Shown here in pieces: positions 11,318-19,497 of a stretch of DNA of 64,000 nt. The notes below the pieces were generated by a model, which was given only the letters and a program-made list of their open reading frames with translations, was not told where the DNA came from and did not search any database. Every line of letters starts with the position of its first letter. Position 1 is the first letter of the stretch. The stretch is from Gracilaria domingensis (Eukaryota > Rhodophyta > Florideophyceae > Gracilariales > Gracilariaceae). The position numbers and the translations under genes are program-made. Location: contig VCMS01000032.1 of assembly GCA_022539475.1 (NCBI GenBank), positions 62,001 through 126,000 on the forward strand, read 5' to 3'.

Positions 11318-13254
11318 TTAAGCCTGGTAGGTGTAGAAGGCGCCGTTGGCGTCGACGTACACACGGCCGGAGGTACCGAGGCCAAGAGCAGCACCCGGAC
11401 CGGCAAGAGCAACAGCACCACCCTCACCGTTGGCGGAGGCGGCACCAGATTCAGTGTCAGCGGCGGCGGACACAGTGTTGTCACCATCAGCAATCACGGC
11501 AGATCCGTCGGAAGCAACAGCGGCGGATCCAGGGATCGGAGTGGCTTCCGGGGCGGGGTGGCTTCAACAGGGGCCGGGGTAGCGGCCGGAGCAGCCGGAG
11601 CGCTAGCGCCACCAGCCGGGGCGGTAGCCGGGGAGGTAGCGGAGTCACCACCAGCCGGGGCGTAAGCCGGGGCGGTAGCGTAGTCACCACCAGACGGAGC
11701 AGTGTAGCCATCACCACCCTTGGCGCACGGAGTGGCGGTCGGGGCAGAGTAGTCACCACCGGACGGAGCAGTGTAGTCACCGCGGACGGAGCAGTGTAGT
11801 CACCCCGGACGGAGCATGTAGTCCCCCGGACGGAGCAGTGTAGTCACCACCGGACGGAGCAGTGTAGTCACCACCGGATGAGGGCTTGGCGCACGGGGTG
11901 CCAGTCGGGGCAGCGTACATACGACCGGAGGTACCGAGACCAATGGCGCCACCCGGACCGGCAGCAGCAACAGCACCACCCTCACCGTTGGCGGAGGCGG
12001 CACCAGATTCCATATCAGCGGCGGCGGACACAGTGTTGTCACCATCAGCAATCACGGCAGATCCGTCGGAAGCAACAGCGGCGGATCCAGGGATCGGAGT
12101 GGCTTCCGGGGCGGGGGTGGCCTCAACAGGGGCCGGGGTAGCGGCCGGAGCAGCCGGAGCGCTAGCGCCACCAGCCGGGGCGGTAGCCGGGGAGGTAGCG
12201 GAGTCACCACCAGCCGGGGCGTAAGCCGGGCGGTAGCGTAGTCACCACCAGACGGAGCAGTGTAGCCATCACCACCCTTGGCGCACGGAGTAGCGGCAGG
12301 GGCAGAGTAGTCACCACCGGACGGAGCAGTGTAGTCACCACCGGACGGAGCAGTGTAGTCACCGCCGGACGGAGCAGTGTAGTCACCACCAGATGAGGGC
12401 TTGGCGCACGGGGTCTTGGTGGGAGACTCACCACCTGTCGGAGCAGTGTAGTCACCACCGGACGGAGCAGTGTAGTCACCACCGGACGGAGCAGTGTAGT
12501 CACCACCGGATGAGGGCTTGGCGCACGGGGTGCCAGTCGGGGCAGCGTACATACGACCGGAGGTACCGAGGCCAAGAGCAGCACCCGGACCGGCAAGAGC
12601 AACAGCACCACCCTCACCGTTGGCGGAGGCGGCACCAGATTCCATATCAGCGGCGGCGGACACAGTGTTGTCACCATCAGCAATCACGGCAGATCCGTCG
12701 GAAGCAACAGCGGCGGATCCAGGGATCGGAGTGGCTTCCGGGGCGGGGGTGGCCTCAACAGGGGCCGGGGTAGCGGCCGGAGCAGCCGGAGCGCCAGCGC
12801 CACCAGCCGGAGCGGTAGCCGGGGAGGTAGCGGAGTCACCACCGGCCGGGGCGTAAGCCGGGGCGGTAGCGTAGTCACCACCAGACGGAGCAGTGTAGCC
12901 ATCACCACCCTTGGCGCACGGAGTGGCGGCAGGGGCAGAGTAGTCACCACCGGACGGAGCAGTGTAGTCACCGCCGGACGGAGCAGTGTAGTCACCACCG
13001 GACGGAGCAGTGTAGTCACCGCCGGACGGAGCAGTGTAGTCACCACCAGATGAGGGCTTGGCGCACGGGGTCTTGGTGGGAGACTCACCACCTGTCGGAG
13101 CAGTGTAGTCACCGGACGGAGCGGTATAGGTCGGACCGGAACTCGGAGCGGCGTAGGTGCCGGTGGTTTCCGGAGCCGTGTAACCTTCAGGGCACGGTGT
13201 GGGAGCAGCAGCAAGAGCCACACCAAGGAGGGCGAGGAAAGTGACGGCCTTCAT
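11318..13254 (-). CDS. secreted GGDYTAPS-repeat protein, frame broken
   Basis: The protein starts at the ATG at 13254 with a clear signal peptide (MKAVTFLALLGVALAAA) and is built of Thr/Ala/Pro/Ser/Gly repeats. An 8-residue module (GGDYTAPS, 24 nt) is iterated inside three larger units, each with the segments TPCAKPSSGGD, GDYATAPAYAPAGG, ATPAPVEATPAPEATPIPGS and GTSGRMYAAP. The last unit ends GTSGRVYVDANGAFYTYQA then stop at 11318-11320. Compared with sister repeats, single bases are missing near 12229 and near 11563, and 5 nt are missing across 11776-11842. The total of 7 nt breaks the frame. Adding 7 nt gives exactly 648 codons, so the gene was probably intact recently or the assembly is faulty here. 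It is likely an extracellular-matrix or cell-wall protein with O-glycosylation (inference). A TATA box lies about 100 nt upstream. Confidence 0.8.
11340..13120 (-). repeat. three nested repeat units inside the secreted protein gene
   Basis: Long units (about 560 and 632 nt apart, judged by the ggaggtaccgag landmark near 11369, 11928 and 12560) each contain clusters of a 24-nt module. Modules at 11776-11798 (23 nt), 11799-11820 (22 nt) and 11821-11842 (22 nt) are shortened, whereas their neighbours are exactly 24 nt. The unit and module structure invites unequal crossing-over and assembly collapse. Confidence 0.85.
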
Positions 13255-13350
13255 CTTGATGAGAGTCAGTTTGTTGTTAAGATGGGAGACTACCGGTGGT
13301 GGTGGGTGTGGTGAGTGAGTAAGAAGGATAAGCGAGGCGTTTCGAGTCGC

Positions 13351-13360
13351 CTTTTATATT
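13351..13360 (-). promoter_or_regulatory. TATA box of the secreted repeat protein
   Basis: The minus strand reads aatataaaag about 100 nt upstream of the ATG at 13254. This is a canonical TATA element at a plausible distance and suggests a strongly expressed gene. Confidence 0.6.
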
Positions 13361-15609
13361 CCAGTTCGGAGAAGCTCGCTCGCCTTCTGCTATTAGAGAG
13401 CAAACGGTAAGAGACTGAGCTCTTCGGGGCAGATCGTGGCCGTGAACGAAGGTCATTTGGACTGGAAAGGTTCGTAGGATTTCACTCTCGCCCTAGAAGT
13501 CCATCAGTAAGGCCCCGCCGATAACTATGGCATGTGGTGCAGGCCTCGGCCAGTCCCGAAAACTCTCATTCACATCACATCACATGAGCGCAGTTAAAGA
13601 ACTCGGTTTCAAAGAATAGGGCGCATCTTGCGCGCAATTGTCCATGCAGTTATAACCAACGAACATGATGTTCCATTGGGGCAGCCACATCGCAACGTAT
13701 GGATGAAGCCCCACCGATACGTTCTCTTCTCAAAGTATGGGCCTTGAAGTTGAGGGCAGAATTGCGCAACTCTTGGTCTGGAGGATGATCACAAGAGACA
13801 AGAAACGGGCCATGTGATAAGTCTGTCAGTATAACCGAACCGAACGATACGAGGTCGTAGGTACAGTGTTAGCAGTGATGCCAGCATTGGGAACCAAAGC
13901 GGGCCACGAAATTCTTAGAAAGTCAAGAATGTAGACAAAGTTGCGCGAGACCATTCTATAATGACGAGTGCCAAGCTAAGAACCACGTCAATAACTCCGA
14001 TTTCATATGCTTAGGTGATTATCGGAGAAGCGTATCGGAGTCATTCCCGATCACGTCACATTTTGCACAAACGCGGCTCTCCACACATAATAACATTATT
14101 CATGTAGCAACCGTACACGTAGCATTTCCATCACCTTTACAGCCGAAATCCCATGTTCTTTCGAGGCATAGCGAAACGAAAGGGCTTTACAGTATACGAC
14201 GAACGAGAACTCTTGGACCTGAACACCTGTGATTCATGGGCTGTTCTATGCACACCCCCGACCTCGAGGGTAACCTGATAAAGCTTCTCGCACTTGTCGT
14301 ATCAATGTGGAGGTGCATGATACCATGTGACCACGATTAAACAAAGTGGCTCCCCAATGTCCAGTTTGCGTTACTTTGTCCCCGAAATCGTACCCAGAAA
14401 TTGGACAGAGCTTCTGACCTGCGAAGCGGTGATTCCACGACAAGGCTTGTGACAAAAGGTACTGTGCTTTCTACGAAGACGAAAGAGCTCCATTAACTTC
14501 AACAGAGTATGGTTCGAGAACCCCGTTTTCTCGATGAGCTTTGTCTTCACTCCGAAATTTGCTGTTCTGGCTTCTTGTTCTTGTTCTTCGTTAACGCAGT
14601 CTCCCTCTCTCATGTGGGCGCAGTAGTGAAGTTCTCGCATACTGGAGAGCGCTTCTGTTGGAATAAAGTCTTCGTTCACCAGAAAGACCAACTCTCGCTT
14701 AACACGGTCATGAACATATGATCTAGAATGAAGTAGTACTTTCAGCAAGTTCTCCCTCGCTAGGAAAGCTAGCAACTTTCATGGAAAGTGCATAATCGAT
14801 TGTGTAATCATTTGTCACAGACTCAGACTGCGTTTTTTGTTTAACGGTGCGAGTTCTAGTTTTTTTCTGAGCTCATTCTGCCGCTGACCCTTCGAAATGG
14901 TCTCAGCTGAACTCTTAATTGAAAGGCACGAATGCGGACCAAGATGAATGAAAGGAATGTCATGACCCGCTTTCATACTAGGTTTTTGTTGCAGTTCTTC
15001 GTCGCTCTGGAAACTTGGGAGCTTTGAGATAACCCTTAGTTTATTTCAAAGCACATGAGTTACTCACAAATAGCTTGTGCGACAGTCGACGATCGACAAT
15101 CGCATCGTCTTTTCCGGAGCACTTTGAAGACTAGTCACTGCAACGCCCTCTCTGGGAAGCTTTTAATGTTAACGGGACCTTGACTGCGACCTATTTTCGC
15201 TCTGCATGTGCTTGGATGTCTCTGTTACAGAGTCGGGCACTCCTCAAAAGAAGAAGGTCGCGGTATCCTATGCATGTGTCTGGTCAAGAAACCCTTCCCA
15301 AGGACCGATATACATTACCAAGCAACACCTACTTTGTCTATTCCAGTCCACGCCAGAATTGAGCGCTTCCTCTACAGTATGCATCATGCACATATCTACA
15401 CACTGCTTCTAGCACGAGAGTTTAAGCGTTTCGAATGCGGCACTTTTCTTCAGCGTTCCAGTCAGTTGTGTATGCCTGGCGTCCAGTACCTCTGAGGTAG
15501 TTACGAAGTAGCTGCTTCACGTAGGTGAAGAAAGCAAGAAAGACGGGTTGGGGTTTCGAGCTTTATCGGGGCCACTTAATTCTGTCCCGATTCTCGACTT
15601 GTACGGGCG
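13361..15609. other. intergenic, no gene recognised
   Basis: Minus-strand ORFs at 14246-14775 and plus-strand ORFs at 15180-15495 have no family features and overlap other frames. No tRNA B-box or other RNA gene was recognised. Confidence 0.4.
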
Positions 15610-16794
15610 ATGCCCAAAGTGAACCGTTTATTGGAAGTAAGGGCCACGAGACCAAAGCTCCATGAACAGCATTCGGCCAGGGACAGGAATTATTCCGAGC
15701 TTAAACGAGTCTGGTTACATGGCTGGATTCAGGGGTATGATAGGTGCTTTTTTTCCGCACCTGTAATTAGACATAAATACAGAGGAAGAAGGTGGCATGC
15801 ATGCGTTCATGTGTGTGTGCATCAAGGCTGTTCGGCTGCGAAGCGCACGAAATCGTCCCATAGTTCTGGAAAGGCTTTGAATATGATTCGGAATCCCTTG
15901 GCTGGACAGGAACTAGATGTCGTTGAACAGCAAGTGGATAGATGGATTCGGTTTCACAGGGAGGACTGGCGCGCCGATATATTTCGAACACATTTGGCCA
16001 ACAAGCCGGTCTTTCATTGGGTTGGTGACTGGGTCCCTGACATCAGACGCCATATTTCACGAATTGTAAACCATGCCAGAGCAAACCAGGCCTTGTTCCA
16101 AATCGTCGTCTATAATATTCCAAATCGTGATGCAGGCGGTTTTTCCGCTGGGGGAGCAGCTTCTCGGAGAGAATACATGCAATGGATTCGTGCACTTGCT
16201 TCGGCGATTGGTTCAGGTACAGGCATCTTGTGTATTGAACCTGACGCCTTAGCTCATGCGCAAAGCTTCACTGGTTCAAAGAAGGAAAGCCGTATTCAAA
16301 TTCTGCGCGAAGTGGTCTTACTTTTGCGACGAAGGTGTAAGAATGCCTTTATTTATCTAGACGTAGGTCACCCAGATTGGCTTAGTGCTGGACATGCAAC
16401 CGAGTTGTTTCTTGATGCTGGGGGACGGTTTGCACATGGAATCAGTCTTAACGTATCAAACTCTCAGACATCGGAAGACTGCTTTAACTATGGCTTGACA
16501 ATCGTGAGACAGGTCTCTGCCTATCATGGGATGATTATAGACACATCTAGGAATGGTGCGGGCCCCCCGCCGAGAACTTTAACTGGCACAGAAGCCTGGG
16601 CAAATGTCCCCACAAACCGATTAGGCATGCATCCTACTCTAAGAGTGAAGCCTCCAAATATATTCAACCACCGACTTCATGGGTTGCTGTGGATAAAGGT
16701 TCCTGGAGAAAGTGATGGCAACTACCGTGGGGCGCCGCATGCCGGGCAATTTTGGCCCGAGGGAGCGTTAAGGTTGATTAGAGGAGATGGTTGA
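15610..16794 (+). CDS. glycoside hydrolase family 6 (cellulase-type)
   Basis: GH6 enzymes hydrolyse beta-1,4-glucans with inversion. The protein carries the family motifs in order: VVYNIPNRDAGG (D174 aligns with the conserved acid-assisting Asp), CIEPDALA (D212, the general acid position), YLDVGHPDWL, LNVSNSQT, IDTSRNGAGP, WIKVPGESDG and GQFWPEGAL. These match bacterial-type GH6 (actinobacterial style) better than fungal sequences. The usual Cys in the RDC motif is Ala. The ORF is 394 aa, but the catalytic domain begins near residue 92 (ATG at 15883). The first 90 residues are basic, with no obvious signal peptide, so the start or an upstream exon is uncertain. Its role could be remodelling of the alga's own wall or digestion. 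A bacterial origin by transfer is possible but not shown. Confidence 0.85.
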   Translation: MPKVNRLLEVRATRPKLHEQHSARDRNYSELKRVWLHGWIQGYDRCFFSAPVIRHKYRGRRWHACVHVCVHQGCSAAKRTKSSHSSGKALNMIRNPLAGQELDVVEQQVDRWIRFHREDWRADIFRTHLANKPVFHWVGDWVPDIRRHISRIVNHARANQALFQIVVYNIPNRDAGGFSAGGAASRREYMQWIRALASAIGSGTGILCIEPDALAHAQSFTGSKKESRIQILREVVLLLRRRCKNAFIYLDVGHPDWLSAGHATELFLDAGGRFAHGISLNVSNSQTSEDCFNYGLTIVRQVSAYHGMIIDTSRNGAGPPPRTLTGTEAWANVPTNRLGMHPTLRVKPPNIFNHRLHGLLWIKVPGESDGNYRGAPHAGQFWPEGALRLIRGDG

Positions 16795-18332
16795 TTGTGA
16801 ATCTCATCAGTACGACACAAGTAAGAAATGTAATCTCTATTGAAAAGACCTCCGCCCTATTTATCTTTCGTAGTAAAACACGGTCCGGTAAAACAGAGGG
16901 AAGACAGTGAGATTTCCCACGATGGTTCAAGCTTTTGCTTGGAAGTATCCGACCAAATGTCGAATATTAAGATGGTCGGGACCATTCGTACTGGTACCAG
17001 TGCTAAGAACTGAAGATATATCAAGAGTATCATATCAACGGATAGGCAACATATATAATCAAGGGTCACTCCGAGAGAAAGAGAAGAATTGGGTTGACTC
17101 TTTATATGGAGAGAAACGCTCTAAACAGCACAATGATCACGGGAGCTAACTTGTAGTCAGTCTTTGCAGAAACGGGCAAAGAGAACATTAATAATCAAGC
17201 CTTTGCTTCATGGGAGTGGCATGTGAGTTGTGTTTCATAAGTGGAAGGGAATTTCAATAGAATTATAAGCATGGTGATCGAGAAGCTGTTTCTGTACACG
17301 AGAGCATGTTTGAACAATTTCAGAGAGAGGAGCAGCTTAGTCTTTCGACATTCACATTTAAGATAGCACGAATTGATTCTGAACCTTCGAATCTGCTTTT
17401 CGAGGAGGTTCGCACAAGGAGAACCGGAGGAAGCTTTTCTTCTTCTTTGCCCAGACGCTAGGGAAATCGTACTGTCCCGGAAGTCGTGGCAAATATCGCC
17501 TATGTTTACGTTGTTACCCCTTCTAACAAACCCGGAATATGAGGTGAATGTTCACTTCGAGATTAACATGAAAATGAAGAAGGAACGGCGGGAACGAGAT
17601 TCATTTCTATCTAGAATCCTGCGAGGCAAGGATGCGCTCTTGTCGTTATTCGAAGACGAGCCACAGAGCGAGAGAAATGTTACGAGGGACAAGAAAAAAC
17701 GCCGTAGCCGATCTGCCGAACCGTATTACACCGATAGGAAGAAAACTTCCACGACGAAGAAGAAGCGTGGGAAATCTTTATCACATTGTAAACAGGAAAA
17801 GACTGATAGAACGCGCCGCCGGCGTGAAATGCGCAGGACTGGGGGAGCGAGAGGTCACAAACGAGTCAACAGACCGCGTTGAAGACGCTCGTGAGTGCAG
17901 AAGCAATTAAATACCCGAGAAGGGATGGATATCGAAAGCCAGTCTTTCAAGCTGAGGGGATGATGAAGGCGTTGAGTCAGCGCCGCTAACGTTACCCTTG
18001 GCAGCTCATTGCGTAGGTAGTATTAAATCACTTGTCGATTCCTTGAGTGAGCGCTAGGAATCATAATGTAGTATCGAAAAGAAGTAAAACGGAAGGAACT
18101 CGTTCCACTTTCTTGTTCAAAACAGTGATCTTGCGACCCGTGTTTCTGTCATGATGGCATTTCAGCCCTCAGACTGGGCGATGCATTGGATTCTCGCACA
18201 TACGTAAAGCGGGATACTTTCTGCAACGCCTGAAACGGAAAGTAAGGTTACTCTGGTTTAGAACAAGAGATACGCCGTGAGCAGTGGCTGTCTCGAAAGC
18301 AACGCAATAGATTCACGAATGCCAGGGTCTGG
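16795..18332. other. intergenic, no gene recognised
   Basis: A Lys/Arg-rich open frame at 17502-17882 (126 codons) has no family feature. The rest is AT-richer spacer. Confidence 0.35.
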
Positions 18333-18403
18333 GATCAGAGAAACTTAACAGGAGCGCCGCGCTCGCCCGGCGAGCGCGGCGCTCCTGTTAAGTTTCTCTG
18401 ATC
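18333..18403. repeat. perfect 35-bp-arm inverted repeat
   Basis: Positions 18333-18367 and 18369-18403 are exact reverse complements separated by a single C. The arms begin gatcagagaaacttaac and end in a GC-rich core (gcgccgcgctcgcc). The hairpin lies about 80 nt before the large palindrome. Whether it is a transposon remnant, a processed hairpin RNA or a recombination site cannot be told from sequence. Confidence 0.9.
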
Positions 18404-18484
18404 GCGAAGTTTAATTGCATACCTTTGCACCCGTGTGATATCTTAGGAGGCATGGCAAATAACCACAATTTCTGTCAAGGATGC

Positions 18485-18963
18485 TGAAAACGCCATTTTT
18501 GTGATGGCGCCGGCGGTTACAGCCAAACGGGGCAAAAACAATGAAAATAAAGTTTGCTCTCGTAGAGTACCAGTCCAATCGGACGAAGAAGCACTAGCCA
18601 AATATAAGCTTACGTAGATAGAGTGCGGCAGAAGCCAAACAACAAAGCACGAACACAAGAACAGAAGAGGAATACCAAACGATAGACGAGAAGATAAAGA
18701 AGAACAAACAAGGATAATATATGTAATGAGATATGAATAGAAATGTGTCACAACCGGACAATGAAAAGAGAGACCTGTGCTCTAATAGATAGTATTGTTC
18801 TTCTTCCTAAGGGTCGCACGATGGCGACGGCTTCTGTAGTGCACACGCAGATCGTGAGCTTCAGAGAACTTGATGTCGCAAGCCCTGCAGTGAATGTCCA
18901 GCTCGGTGTAGTTTGCACGGCGCAAAGCTCTGCGATGGCGACGGCCGGCTTGATGGACTTCAA
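18485..18963 (-). repeat. inverted-repeat copy IR1 (zinc-finger tail, truncated)
   Basis: This 479-nt segment is the reverse complement of 19008-19486 with only about 3 mismatches seen. On the minus strand it encodes the zinc-finger protein tail from LEVHQAGRR to the stop, then its 3' UTR. With a 44-nt loop at 18964-19007 it forms a palindrome of about 1 kb. Confidence 0.9.
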
Positions 18964-19497
18964 ACGCTGTCGTGTCTGTGACATCAAGGTCCAGAGCCAG
19001 CGTCAGCTTGAAGTCCATCAAGCCGGCCGTCGCCATCGCAGAGCTTTGCGCCGTGCAAACTACACCGAGCTGGACATTCACTGCAGGGCTTGCGACATCA
19101 AGTTCTCCGAAGCTCACGATCTGCGTGTGCACTACAGAAGCCGTCGCCATCGTGCGACCCTTAGAAAGAAGAACAATACTATCTATTAGAGCACAGGTCT
19201 CTCTTTTCATTGTCCGGTTGTGACACATTTCTATTCATATCTCATTACATATATTATCCTTGTTTGTTCTTCTTTATCTTCTCGTCTATCGTTTGGTATC
19301 CCTCTTCTGTTCTTGTGTTCGTGCTTTGTTGTTTGGCTTCTGCCGCACTCTATCTACGTAAGCTTATATTTGGCTAGTGCTTCTTCGTCCGATTGGACTG
19401 GTACTCTACGAGAGCAAACTTTATTTTCATTGTTTTTGCCCCGTTTGGCTGTAACCGCCGGCGCCATCACAAAAATGGCGTTTTCATGGTACTCTCG
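18962..19497 (+). repeat. inverted-repeat copy IR2 (left repeat of the Gag element)
   Basis: This 536-nt segment is the inverted counterpart of 22440-22975, which is also 536 nt, with no net indel. It encodes the zinc-finger tail from KRCRVCDIKV to the stop, the 3' UTR and the first codons of the Gag ORF (MAFSWYS). It is the left boundary of the Gag/protease element. Confidence 0.88.

Noticed and set aside
14246-14775. minus-strand ORFs of 69 and 134 codons
   Set aside because: They overlap in two frames, with no conserved motif; likely chance.
17373-17882. Lys/Arg-rich ORF of up to 169 codons
   Set aside because: It starts with TTG, is low-complexity and basic, and has no family feature or splice support.
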